From Burkholderiales bacterium (GTDB lineage: Bacteria > Pseudomonadota > Gammaproteobacteria > Burkholderiales > SG8-39), in contig CAKKSJ010000292.1 of assembly GCA_919902965.1 (NCBI GenBank), positions 1 to 13,843 on the forward strand: a stretch of DNA of 13,843 bases, in the 5' to 3' direction. Position numbers and translations under genes: made by a program. The notes under the pieces were generated by a model that did no database searches, was not told the origin of the DNA, and saw only the letters and a program-made list of their open reading frames with translations. Positions 1-7,721 of the stretch are shown here, one piece after another (position 1 is the first letter of the stretch; every line of letters starts with the position of its first letter).

Positions 1-552
1 GGTCTTGGCCATCTGCATCAGCGAGAACAGGCCTTCCTGCATGCGCGCGCCGCCGGTAGCGGTTAAGCAAACGAATGGCAGACTCTGTTCCAGACAGACC
101 TGCACCCCGCGCACGAAGCGCTCGCCTACCACCGAACCCATCGATCCCCCCATGAACTCGAACTCGAATACGGCGGCAACCAGCGGGACATTCTTGATCG
201 CACCCTGCATCACGACCAGGGCATCGGTTTCTCCGGTCTGCTGCCGCGCGTCCTCGAGCCGGTCAACGTAGCGCTTGCTGTCCTTGAACTTGAGACTGTC
301 GACGGGCAACACCTCGGCGCCGATTTCGAAGCGCCCCTCCGGATCGAGCAGCATGTCTATGCGCGAACGCGCCGACAGCCGATTATGGTGGCTGCACTTG
401 GGACAGACATTAAGGTTTTTTTCGAGGTCAGTGGCATACAATACCGCGTCGCAGGATTCGCACTTTATCCACAGCCCTTCCGGAACGGCGCGCTTGCTCG
501 GACCGATCGCCCGCTTGATCTTAGGCGGCAGCAGTTTTTGCAGCCAGTTCAT
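1..552 (-). CDS. accD: Acetyl-CoA carboxylase carboxyltransferase subunit beta (partial, N-terminal 184 residues)
   Basis: This is the beta subunit of the carboxyltransferase half of acetyl-CoA carboxylase, which with AccA transfers CO2 from carboxybiotin on AccB to acetyl-CoA, giving malonyl-CoA in the cytoplasm. Only the first 184 codons are present; the left edge cuts the gene, and family members are usually about 290-300 residues. The protein begins MNWLQKLLPPKIKR and carries a four-cysteine zinc ribbon (Cys31, Cys34, Cys50, Cys53), both typical of AccD. Near the edge lies the crotonase-fold segment TATGGARMQEG, close to the family's usual TASGGARMQE. The ATG overlaps the trpA stop as ATGA (549-552), which implies translational coupling and fixes the start. 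An accD directly after trpA is, from memory, common in Beta- and Gammaproteobacteria. Identification is secure; the missing C-terminus cannot be judged. Confidence 0.97.
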   Translation of the reverse strand, partial: MNWLQKLLPPKIKRAIGPSKRAVPEGLWIKCESCDAVLYATDLEKNLNVCPKCSHHNRLSARSRIDMLLDPEGRFEIGAEVLPVDSLKFKDSKRYVDRLEDARQQTGETDALVVMQGAIKNVPLVAAVFEFEFMGGSMGSVVGERFVRGVQVCLEQSLPFVCLTATGGARMQEGLFSLMQMAKT

Positions 553-1349
553 GCTGCATCCAGTGCGGCGCGTATGCCCTGCAGGAACCTGGCCGCCGCG
601 CGCAGCTGTTCCCCCGCCGGAGCAGTTTCCATTTCCTGAATGATGGCGCTGCCGATTATCACGGCATCGGCAAACGCCGCCACGGCCTTGGCGGTCGCGG
701 CATCGCGGATACCGAAACCCACGCCCACCGGCAGCTTGGTCGCGCGGCGGATGCGCAGGATCTTCTCGCCTACCTCGCTTAGAACGAGGTTCCCGGCGCC
801 GGTGACACCTTTCAGCGAGACGTAATACAGGTAGCCGCTTGCAAGCCTGGCCACCTTCGCGATGCGTGCGTCGCTGGAAGTCGGTGCGAGCAGAAAGATC
901 AGGTCCATGCCGTGACTGCGCACCAGACCGGCGAAAGACTCGCATTCTTCCGGCGGATAGTCGACCACCAGGGTTCCGTCCACACCGGCTCGCCGGGCCT
1001 CCTCGACGTAGCGCGCTACACCCATCGCTTCGATCGGATTGGCATATCCCATCAGCACCACCGGCGTATTCTGATTCTTCGCGCGAAACTCGCGCACGAA
1101 CGCGAGCACCCGGTCCAGGCCCACGCCGTGCAGCAGGGCGCGATCGCTGGCGCGCTGGACGACAGGGCCATCGGCCATGGGATCGGAAAACGGCACGCCG
1201 AGTTCGACCACATCCGCGCCGGCCTCGACCAGCGCGTGCATCAAGGCGACGGTCATGCCGGGTTCCGGGTCGCCGGCGGTGACGAATGGGATCAGCGCTT
1301 TGCGACCATTCCTGGCGAGTTGCTCGAAGCTTGACTGAATACGTGACAT
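549..1349 (-). CDS. trpA: Tryptophan synthase alpha subunit
   Basis: TrpA cleaves indole-3-glycerol phosphate to indole and glyceraldehyde 3-phosphate; indole is channelled to TrpB in the alpha2-beta2 complex. The product is 266 residues, the usual length. The two catalytic acids sit exactly where expected: Glu49 in VVELGVPFSDP and Asp60 in DPMADGP. The N-terminal RNGRKALIPFVTAGDP, the LKGVTGAG loop and the GFGIRD phosphate-binding segment are also present. The frame stays open upstream to 1475, but that extension overlaps the methyltransferase in another frame and has no TrpA-like sequence, so the ATG at 1349 (MSRIQSSFEQLARNGRKA) is chosen. It starts 7 bp after the methyltransferase stop, with only a weak ribosome-binding site (GTGAAAT). 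Its TGA overlaps the accD ATG. Confidence 0.97.
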   Translation of the reverse strand: MSRIQSSFEQLARNGRKALIPFVTAGDPEPGMTVALMHALVEAGADVVELGVPFSDPMADGPVVQRASDRALLHGVGLDRVLAFVREFRAKNQNTPVVLMGYANPIEAMGVARYVEEARRAGVDGTLVVDYPPEECESFAGLVRSHGMDLIFLLAPTSSDARIAKVARLASGYLYYVSLKGVTGAGNLVLSEVGEKILRIRRATKLPVGVGFGIRDAATAKAVAAFADAVIIGSAIIQEMETAPAGEQLRAAARFLQGIRAALDAA

Positions 1350-1356
1350 CGGGATT

Positions 1357-2154
1357 TCACAGTACAGAAGAAAGACCGGCCGCTGCGTGCTTCTTGCCAT
1401 TCCTGCTGCTCGCAGCTTCGGCGACGCGTTTTTCGACAATGGCGAAATAGTCGGGGTTGAGCTCGAATCCCACAAAGCTTCGGCCGTTCCGCGCAGCCGC
1501 TACGGCCGAAGTCCCGCTGCCCATGAAAGGGTCAAGCACGGTTCCGCTCCGAGGGCAGCTTGCCAGCACCATGCGTTCGACTATCTCGATCGGCTTTTGC
1601 GTGGGATGGTCCTCGCGTTCCGCGTGCTGGCGATGCAGGCGCGATACGCTCCACACATCCTTCGGATTGTAGCCGGATTCCAGCCATTTCTTGCCGACGA
1701 AAATAGAGCGCGTGCGCGCCTTCTTGGTCTCGGCATCATACGGAATGCGCACCGCGTCGACATCGAAATGATAGTCGCGCGATTTGACAAAAAATCCGAT
1801 ATTGTCGTGCACCGAGGAAAACTTGCGCGTGCTGCCGCCCATGCTCGGCACTCTGCGGTCCCAGATGATTTCGTTGACCATGGAGAGCCGCGTCTTTAGA
1901 TAGCTGAAAATCTCCGGACTGTGCTGCCAGGTGAGGAACACGTACAGACTGCCGTTCGCCTTGAGTTTCGGCAGCACTGCATCGATCCAGCGCCGGCTCC
2001 AGATCAGGTACTCGTGTGCGCCCAGGCGATCGGAATCATTGCCGTAGTCCTTGCCCAGTCCGTAGGGCGGATCCGCAATCACCAGATCCACGGACGCGTC
2101 GGCAAGACGCTCGACTCCCGTCAGTGCATCCTCGTTATAGAGCAGTGCGCTCAC
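1357..2154 (-). CDS. Solitary beta-class DNA methyltransferase (N6-adenine/N4-cytosine) between trpB and trpA
   Basis: This is an AdoMet-dependent DNA amino-methyltransferase of about 265 residues. The catalytic motif IV (VIADPPYGLGKDYGND, DPPY at about residues 28-31) precedes the AdoMet-binding motif I (VLDPFMGSGTSAVAA, FMGSGT at about 210-215). HPTQKP lies just before motif I. This permuted order places it in the beta group with CcrM and M.HinfI; N6-adenine is the likeliest target, but the family also contains N4-cytosine enzymes. No restriction endonuclease is adjacent, so it looks like an orphan regulatory enzyme. The frame is open to 2334, but that part runs inside trpB in another frame. 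The likely start is GTG at 2154 (or TTG at 2157), 11 bp after the trpB stop, without a clear ribosome-binding site. It stops 7 bp before trpA. I recall homologues at this locus in Burkholderia and Ralstonia with a reported GTWWAC specificity; that is memory, not something seen here. Confidence 0.9.
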   Translation of the reverse strand: MSALLYNEDALTGVERLADASVDLVIADPPYGLGKDYGNDSDRLGAHEYLIWSRRWIDAVLPKLKANGSLYVFLTWQHSPEIFSYLKTRLSMVNEIIWDRRVPSMGGSTRKFSSVHDNIGFFVKSRDYHFDVDAVRIPYDAETKKARTRSIFVGKKWLESGYNPKDVWSVSRLHRQHAEREDHPTQKPIEIVERMVLASCPRSGTVLDPFMGSGTSAVAAARNGRSFVGFELNPDYFAIVEKRVAEAASSRNGKKHAAAGLSSVL

Positions 2155-2165
2155 CAAAATGTTCG

Positions 2166-3365
2166 TCAGAACCGGATACCGGATTTCTCGGCAACCGTAT
2201 GCATGTCCTTGTCGCCGCGTCCGGACAAATTGACCAGAAGAATCCTGTCTTTCGGCAGCGCGGCCGCCAATTTCACTGCATGCGCCAGCGCGTGGCTGGA
2301 TTCCAGCGCCGGAATAATGCCCTCGAAGCGACAAAGATCGTGGAATGCCTTGAGCGCCTCGTCGTCGGTAATAGTGGCGTACTCGGCGCGGCCGCTATCC
2401 TTCAGCCAGGCATGCTCCGGTCCAACGCCCGGGTAGTCGAGGCCGGCGGAGATGGAATGCGTTTCCACGATCTGGCCGTTCGCGTCCTGCAACAGATAGG
2501 TGCGATTGCCATGCAGCACGCCTGGCCGGCCGGCAGTCAAAGACGCGGCGTGCTTTCCGCTTGCAAGACCATGGCCCGCGGCTTCCACGCCGATCAAACG
2601 CACTGCGTCGAGCGATATATAGGGATAGAAGATACCCATCGCGTTGGATCCGCCGCCGACGCAGGCAATCACCGCATCCGGTTGGCGCCCGGCGAGCTCC
2701 GGCATTTGCTGCAGGCATTCCTCGCCGATCACCGACTGGAAATCGCGCACCATCATCGGGTACGGGTGCGGTCCTGCGACCGTGCCGATGATGTAATAGG
2801 TGTTGTGGATATTGGTGACCCAGTCGCGCATGGCCTCGTTCAGCGCGTCTTTCAGCGTCTTCGACCCGGACTCCACCGCGACCACGGTGGCGCCGAGCAT
2901 TTTCATGCGGTGCACATTGGCGGCCTGGCGCCGGATGTCTTCCGAACCCATGTACACCACGCAGTCCAGGCCGTAGCGGGCTGCAACCGTGGCCGAAGCC
3001 ACACCATGCATGCCGGCACCGGTCTCGGCAATGATGCGCGGCTTGCCCATGCGCCGCGCCAGCATGGCTTGCCCCAGCGTGTTGTTGATCTTGTGGGCGC
3101 CGGTATGATTGAGGTCCTCGCGCTTGAGATAGATCTGCGCGCCGCCGAGGAACTCCGATAATCGCTTGCAGTGATAGACGGGGCTCGGGCGGCCGACGTA
3201 GTGCTTCAGGTCATAGCGGAATTCCGCCATGAAATCCGCATCGCTGCGATACTTTTCGTAAGCAATCCTGAGTTCATCCAGCGCCTGGATCAGGGTTTCG
3301 GCGACAAAGATTCCGCCGTAGGGGCCGAAATGCCCATGGCTGTCTGGAAGGTCATGCAATTTCAT
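2166..3365 (-). CDS. trpB: Tryptophan synthase beta chain
   Basis: TrpB is the PLP enzyme that condenses indole with L-serine to make tryptophan, working as the beta2 core of the alpha2-beta2 complex. The 399-residue length is normal. The PLP-binding lysine is Lys92 in NHTGAHKINNTLGQ, the catalytic glutamate is Glu114 in IIAETGAGMHG, the phosphate-cup loop is VGGGSNAMG, and the C-terminal NLSGRGDKD supplies the serine that contacts the PLP ring nitrogen. The N-terminus MKLHDLPDSHGHFGPYGG with FVAETL is a family hallmark. The ATG at 3365 lies 14 bp inside trpF, so the two genes are probably coupled. A methyltransferase gene follows instead of trpA directly. Nothing in the protein is unusual. 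Confidence 0.98.
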   Translation of the reverse strand: MKLHDLPDSHGHFGPYGGIFVAETLIQALDELRIAYEKYRSDADFMAEFRYDLKHYVGRPSPVYHCKRLSEFLGGAQIYLKREDLNHTGAHKINNTLGQAMLARRMGKPRIIAETGAGMHGVASATVAARYGLDCVVYMGSEDIRRQAANVHRMKMLGATVVAVESGSKTLKDALNEAMRDWVTNIHNTYYIIGTVAGPHPYPMMVRDFQSVIGEECLQQMPELAGRQPDAVIACVGGGSNAMGIFYPYISLDAVRLIGVEAAGHGLASGKHAASLTAGRPGVLHGNRTYLLQDANGQIVETHSISAGLDYPGVGPEHAWLKDSGRAEYATITDDEALKAFHDLCRFEGIIPALESSHALAHAVKLAAALPKDRILLVNLSGRGDKDMHTVAEKSGIRF

Positions 3366-3975
3366 TCTTCACTCCCGCTATGAAGGCCGCAATTTTTGCG
3401 GCGTCCTTGATCCCTTTGGCCGCTTCCACGCCGCTGGACACATCCACCGCCGACGGCCTGACTTGGCGTATGGCGGCGCCCACATTTTCCGGTGTAAGCC
3501 CGCCCGAGAGTATGAGTGGTCTCGCCAGGTCACGCGGAATCCGCTTCCAGTCGAACGACTCGCCAGTGCCGCCGTAAAGTTGATCGTGGTATGCGTCCAA
3601 CAACCAGGCGCGCGCCGCCCGATAAGGCGACAGGCATTGTACCAAATCGGTATCTGGTTTGACCCGCACCGCCTTGATGTAGGGCAGCCCGAAAGCGCCG
3701 CAAAAGTCGGGAGCTTCGTCGCCGTGGAATTGGAGCAGGTCGAGGGAACAGGCGCGCAGCACCGACTCAAGCTCTCGCGCCGCCGGATTGACAAACAGGC
3801 CGACTATGCTTACGAAAGGGGGAATCACCGCGACGATTTCGCGCGCCCGCTCCAGATCGACATTGCGCGGACTGGGCGCATAGAACACCATGCCAATGGC
3901 ATCGGCGCCCGATTCCGCTGCGATACGGGCGTCCGCTACGCGCGTGATGCCGCAAATCTTGATACGCGTCCTCAC
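3352..3975 (-). CDS. trpF: Phosphoribosylanthranilate isomerase
   Basis: TrpF catalyses the Amadori rearrangement of N-(5'-phosphoribosyl)anthranilate to CdRP in tryptophan synthesis. The product is 207 residues with a monofunctional TIM-barrel layout and is not fused to TrpC. The catalytic pair is visible as Cys8 in RIKICGIT and Asp127 in LLDAYH. Other family signatures are FYAPSPRNV, LQFHGDE, YGGTGESFDW and LSGGLTPENV, followed by VDVSSGVE. The start codon is GTG at 3975; it overlaps the truA TGA as GTGA (3972-3975), so translation probably re-initiates there. The 3' end overlaps trpB by 14 bp. The trp genes here are only F, B and A; E, G, D and C are elsewhere. Confidence 0.96.
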   Translation of the reverse strand: MRTRIKICGITRVADARIAAESGADAIGMVFYAPSPRNVDLERAREIVAVIPPFVSIVGLFVNPAARELESVLRACSLDLLQFHGDEAPDFCGAFGLPYIKAVRVKPDTDLVQCLSPYRAARAWLLDAYHDQLYGGTGESFDWKRIPRDLARPLILSGGLTPENVGAAIRQVRPSAVDVSSGVEAAKGIKDAAKIAAFIAGVKNEIA

Positions 3976-4769
3976 GCCAATGTCAGCTCCGGAAAAACAA
4001 CGCGATTTGATTCAAACGCGGGCAACTTCCACCCCGGTGCGTATTCTACGGCCTCGAGATACAGCCCGTCCGGCGGAAATGTCGGCGCAGCCAGACGGCG
4101 ATCACGGCTCGCCAGCACCTCGGCCAGTCGCTCCGCAGGATACTTTCCCTTTCCCACATAGACCAGGCAGCCGACGATATTGCGTACCATGTGATGCAGG
4201 AAGCCATTCGCGGTGAACTCAAAACTGAGATAAACGCCGTGTCGTTCGATGACCGCGCGCTGCAGGGTGCGCACCGGGCTTTTCGCCTGGCATTCGCTGG
4301 AACGAAACGCGCTGAAATCATGCTCACCGGAAAGATGTGCCAATGCTGCGCTCATCGCCTCCGTATCCAGGGGTAGATGAAACCAGCCGACCCGGCCATG
4401 GTGCAAGGCCGGGCGCACCGGATGGTTGTAGAGCACATAGCGATAGCTACGCGATACCGCCGAGTAGCGCGCGTGAAAATCCTCGGCCACGGGGACCGCC
4501 CATTGCACCGCCACGGATGGCGCCAGCAGCGCATTGACGCCACGCACCCATGCCGATTCCGGACGCAGCACCGAGGTCTCGAAATGCGCCACCTGCGCCA
4601 AGGCATGTACGCCGGCATCGGTGCGGCCGGCCGCGGCGAGGCGTACCGGTTCCCCGGCGATGGACGCTAGCGCGCGCTCCAGGTGATCCTGGACGGTTTC
4701 GCCGGAAGGCTGGGACTGCCAGCCATGGAAACGACTGCCATCGTACTCGATGCCGATTGCGATTTTCAT
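3972..4769 (-). CDS. truA: tRNA pseudouridine(38-40) synthase
   Basis: TruA converts uridines 38-40 in the anticodon stem-loop of many tRNAs to pseudouridine. The protein is 265 residues. It begins MKIAIGIEYDGSRFHGWQSQ, a TruA hallmark, and the catalytic aspartate is Asp51 in AAGRTDAGVHA. Later family segments include FHARYSAVSRSYRYVLYN, HDFSAFRSSECQAKSP and FLHHMVRNIVG. The frame is open upstream to 5075 through the terminator and into fimV, but only the ATG at 4769 gives a TruA N-terminus, and it has a plausible ribosome-binding site (GGGAAAC). It is the first gene of the truA-trpF-trpB-MTase-trpA-accD unit. The fimV terminator lies upstream, so a promoter within 4770-4862 or read-through is needed. 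Confidence 0.96.
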   Translation of the reverse strand: MKIAIGIEYDGSRFHGWQSQPSGETVQDHLERALASIAGEPVRLAAAGRTDAGVHALAQVAHFETSVLRPESAWVRGVNALLAPSVAVQWAVPVAEDFHARYSAVSRSYRYVLYNHPVRPALHHGRVGWFHLPLDTEAMSAALAHLSGEHDFSAFRSSECQAKSPVRTLQRAVIERHGVYLSFEFTANGFLHHMVRNIVGCLVYVGKGKYPAERLAEVLASRDRRLAAPTFPPDGLYLEAVEYAPGWKLPAFESNRVVFPELTLA

Positions 4770-4862
4770 GTTTCCCGGTTCTGTTCCTAGCCTCGTACTT
4801 GACGCGCAGGGCGATGCACACGCTCGCCACAGGCCGCGACCAATTGATGCGCGGGCGACCCA
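4770..4862. other. Short intergenic region upstream of truA
   Basis: These 93 bp lie between the fimV terminator and truA. The truA-trp-accD unit should be transcribed from here, but I find no convincing sigma-70 pair on the minus strand; the best -35-like hexamer, TTGGTC, has no good -10 at the right distance. Either the promoter is weak or non-canonical, or expression depends on read-through past the terminator. No ORF or RNA gene is recognisable. Confidence 0.4.
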
Positions 4863-4894
4863 CAAAAAACAAAACCCCGGGACCAGCCCGGGGT
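4863..4894 (-). terminator. Rho-independent terminator after fimV
   Basis: On the minus strand, ACCCCGGG (4894-4887) pairs perfectly with CCCGGGGT (4881-4874) around the 5-nt loop CTGGT, and is followed by a T-rich tract TTTGTTTTTTG. It begins 20 bp after the fimV stop codon. The strong GC stem plus the T tract is a textbook intrinsic terminator. It separates fimV from truA. Confidence 0.9.
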
Positions 4895-4914
4895 CGTTTC
4901 GATATTCGGCAGGA

Positions 4915-7578
4915 TCAGCCCAGGGCCGTGAGCATGGCCTGTGCTTGCTCCTGCTGCGCCGCGTCACCCTCCTTGAGTACCTCGTTGAGCAATTCCCGGG
5001 CGCCGTCCTTGTCACCCATCTCCTGGTAGGCTTTTGCCAGATCGAGCTTGGTCGCCACCTCCTGCCAGTGTGCATCGGGCGCCGCGGCTGCCTCGCCCGG
5101 CGCGCCGAGATCCAGGCTAATCGCTGACAGATCCAGCGGCGCCGCAGGTGCTTCCTCTGCCGGAGCCGCCCCGCCCTCCGCGGGTAAATCGAGGTTGAAA
5201 TCGAAATCTATACCGCCGCTTTCCGCCGCCGCGGCAGGCTGCTCCTCAGATGCGGCAGGTGTTGCCTCAGCAGGCGGCGCGGCAGCCCCTGAACCGGGCA
5301 GTTCAAAATCGAAATCTATGGACGAAGACATATCGGCGGGCGCCTCGGCGGCATCGCCAGCCAGGCGAGGTGCTTCTATGCCTGCAGCCTTGGACTGCGG
5401 TTCAGCCGGAGCAGCTTTCTCTTCCCCGGCGCTCAGGTCCAGATCGAAACCAAGATCGGCCGTCGCTTCGGTTACCGGCGCGGCGCCTTCCGCTTCAGCG
5501 TCGGGTTTGGCTGTTCCGCCCTGCTCAGGTCCGCCCAGGCCCAGATCAAAATCCAGACCCGGCGACGCTTCCGGCTCTCCACCTATATCGAGGTCGATAT
5601 CCGGTGCAGCTTCCGAATCGGCAACGACCTGGGTGTCAGTATCAGCTTGCGCCCCTTCATCGGAAGCCTGGCCGCCGTAGAGCGGATTTCCCGGGTCAAG
5701 CTGGGCGCCCAGAGCGACGGCTTTTTGCCATTCGGGCCCCTCGCCATTGGTGGCCGCATGAAGTTCAGCTGCCACAGCCTCGAATGTCTGTGCATCCTTG
5801 CGATTGGCGTAAATTTCAAGCAATTTCGCGCGAATCGCGTGACGCGAGGAATCTTTGGCCAGCGCTTCCTTGAGAATCTCCTCGGCCTGCGCATCGCGGC
5901 CATAGGCCATGTAGACATCGGCTTCGGCTACGGGGTCTACATCGTCGGCCACCATTGCGGCTGCAGCGCCGCCCTGGCTGAAGTCGTCCTGAATCTCGCT
6001 AGTGCCGGTATCGACCTTGGCACCACCCGCTGCGCCAAACACGGAATCCGTGGCCAGGCTGGGCGCGCCCATGACGCTGCTTTCCATTTGCTGCAAAGCC
6101 TTCTTGCGCCGCCAGGCGTAGTAAGCATAGCCGCCGAACAGGAGCAGCAGGAAACCGCCGCCACCGTAAAGCGCCAGCTCGTTGCCGAGAATTTCGTCGA
6201 TCAAGCTCGGTTCCGGAGCGGGCGGCGGAGGCGGCGCGAGCTTGGCCAGCGGTTTGGGCGCAGCGGCCTTGGGCGGCGCAGGCGCTGTCGGTGCAGCTGT
6301 CGGCTCAGACTTGGCGGCGCCTTCCGGTTTGGCCGGTTCTGCCGCCTTGGGTGGCGGCGCCTTGGTCTCGGCTGCGGGCGCTGCCTTGGCCGGCTCGGCG
6401 GCTTTTGCCGGTGCAGCTTTCGCGGCCTGCTGCTGCAACTGCGCTCCGGACTGGCTCTTGAGTTCGAGCAGTTTCTGCATTTCCCGCACGTTCTTCTCGA
6501 GCATTGCGACGCGCTCGTTCGCTTCCTGGAGTGCTTTCTCTTTCGCAAACAAATCTTCCTGCATTCCCTGCGCGCTCCGCCTGGCACCGGGTTTGCCTGC
6601 TTCCTCCGCCTTGGAAAGCTTTAACTGGTCCTTCGCATCCTTAGTCGGCACCGGCTTGTCTTCGGCCTTCGCCGTGATTTTGCCGCGCGCGCTTTGGCCA
6701 CGCCGGTCCGCCCTCTCGGTCGCGGCGGCGACGGCGGCGCCCAGTTTGCGCCTGTATTCATTGAATGCCGCACCCTGCGCCAGAACCGTGCGCACGGCCT
6801 CTTCCTGATCGATCGACGCCGCGGTCTCCATGTCGGGAATATTGAGGATCTTCCCGGAACGCATGCGATTGATGTTGTTGCCATCGAACACATCTTCGTT
6901 ACTGCGATACAAGGCCAGCAGCATTTGCTGCAAACTGACGCGCTCCGACCGGTTGGCGTTGGCAATCTTGGTCAGCGTATCGCCCGGTTTCACCTCATAG
7001 CGCTTACCCGCTGCTGCCGCGCGTGCTGCGGCCCGCGCGGGTGACGGCGGGGCCATAGGCCGCTGCACCACAGGCGCGGGAGCAACCGACATGGGCTGCT
7101 TCGGCATTTCCACCGACTTGATCACGGGTGAACCCGTCGCCGGCGCGGCAATCGTGGGCGCGGCCTGCGGCCTCTTGTATTCGGGAGGATCCAGCAGGAA
7201 AGTGTATTCACGAACCAGGCGGCCCGTGGTCCAGTCCACTTCCACCAGCAAGTCAAGAAACGGCTCGTTCATCGCCTGTGACGAACTGAGCACTACGACG
7301 TAGTTGCCTTCACCACGTTGTTCAATATTGAATTTGATCGACAGCAGCGCGCCGCTGTAATCGATGTTGGCTTTTCGAAAAGCTTCCTGAGACGGCAGGC
7401 GTACGCTGAGCTTGTCCGCCTCGCCCTTTTGCAGGGTGAGGAGTTCAATCTCTGCCTTCAAAGGTTGTCCCAAGCCGGAAAATACGGTCAGCTTACCCAG
7501 CCCCGCGGCGAGCGCGAGCGACGGCAACAACAAAAACGCCAAGCCCAGCACGCTTGTTCTAATGACGGATTTACCCAC
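4915..7578 (-). CDS. fimV: FimV/HubP family polar scaffold protein
   Basis: FimV/HubP proteins are inner-membrane, peptidoglycan-binding scaffolds; in Pseudomonas and Vibrio they organise the cell pole and support type IV pili and twitching. Domains in this 887-residue protein: signal peptide 1-24 (cleavage after ALA), conserved FimV N-terminal domain about 26-130, Pro/Ala linker, LysM about 193-247 (RYEVKPGDTLTKIA to GKILNIPD), predicted coiled coil about 337-385, Ala/Pro/Lys-rich linker to about 458, one transmembrane helix about 468-490 followed by RRKK, then an acidic cytoplasmic part. The latter has TPR-like helices about 545-635 and the C-terminal FimV helical motif about 837-887 (HWQEVATKLDLAKAYQEMGD). 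Between them lie six short acidic DFD/LDL motifs. The start is GTG at 7578, with AGGGG six bases upstream. It has its own promoter and terminator, so its place between the leu and trp blocks does not imply a metabolic role. Confidence 0.95.
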   Translation of the reverse strand: MGKSVIRTSVLGLAFLLLPSLALAAGLGKLTVFSGLGQPLKAEIELLTLQKGEADKLSVRLPSQEAFRKANIDYSGALLSIKFNIEQRGEGNYVVVLSSSQAMNEPFLDLLVEVDWTTGRLVREYTFLLDPPEYKRPQAAPTIAAPATGSPVIKSVEMPKQPMSVAPAPVVQRPMAPPSPARAAARAAAAGKRYEVKPGDTLTKIANANRSERVSLQQMLLALYRSNEDVFDGNNINRMRSGKILNIPDMETAASIDQEEAVRTVLAQGAAFNEYRRKLGAAVAAATERADRRGQSARGKITAKAEDKPVPTKDAKDQLKLSKAEEAGKPGARRSAQGMQEDLFAKEKALQEANERVAMLEKNVREMQKLLELKSQSGAQLQQQAAKAAPAKAAEPAKAAPAAETKAPPPKAAEPAKPEGAAKSEPTAAPTAPAPPKAAAPKPLAKLAPPPPPAPEPSLIDEILGNELALYGGGGFLLLLFGGYAYYAWRRKKALQQMESSVMGAPSLATDSVFGAAGGAKVDTGTSEIQDDFSQGGAAAAMVADDVDPVAEADVYMAYGRDAQAEEILKEALAKDSSRHAIRAKLLEIYANRKDAQTFEAVAAELHAATNGEGPEWQKAVALGAQLDPGNPLYGGQASDEGAQADTDTQVVADSEAAPDIDLDIGGEPEASPGLDFDLGLGGPEQGGTAKPDAEAEGAAPVTEATADLGFDLDLSAGEEKAAPAEPQSKAAGIEAPRLAGDAAEAPADMSSSIDFDFELPGSGAAAPPAEATPAASEEQPAAAAESGGIDFDFNLDLPAEGGAAPAEEAPAAPLDLSAISLDLGAPGEAAAAPDAHWQEVATKLDLAKAYQEMGDKDGARELLNEVLKEGDAAQQEQAQAMLTALG

Positions 7579-7610
7579 CTTCCACCCCTGAAGACGTATG
7601 TGGACTAACT

Positions 7611-7639
7611 AAATTAACATCATAGCCTTAGCCTTGCAA
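7611..7639 (-). promoter_or_regulatory. Predicted sigma-70 promoter of fimV
   Basis: On the minus strand, TTGCAA (7639-7634) and TAATTT (7616-7611) are separated by exactly 17 bp in an AT-rich pocket of a GC-rich window. Transcription would start near 7604, leaving a 5' leader of about 26 nt before the GTG. It is the only good candidate in the asd-fimV gap (7579-7721). It was found by eye. Confidence 0.6.
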
Positions 7640-7721
7640 GCTAATCTTTCTTGTCATGAAAGCGCCTCAAGGCAGGTATTTTTCAACCAAAAACCCGTAT
7701 CAGCCAGCCCTCGATTCCGAT

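Noticed and set aside
2155..2334. Longer methyltransferase start at 2334
   Set aside because: The extra residues overlap trpB in another frame and do not resemble a methyltransferase N-terminus; the domain begins at about SALLYNEDAL.
2016..3161. 381-codon plus-strand open frame
   Set aside because: It is antisense to trpB and part of the methyltransferase. The sense frames carry all catalytic residues; this one shows no recognisable motif.
4770..5075. Longer truA start at 5075
   Set aside because: It would begin inside fimV and read through the terminator hairpin. TruA proteins begin close to MKIAIGIEYDGSRFHGW.
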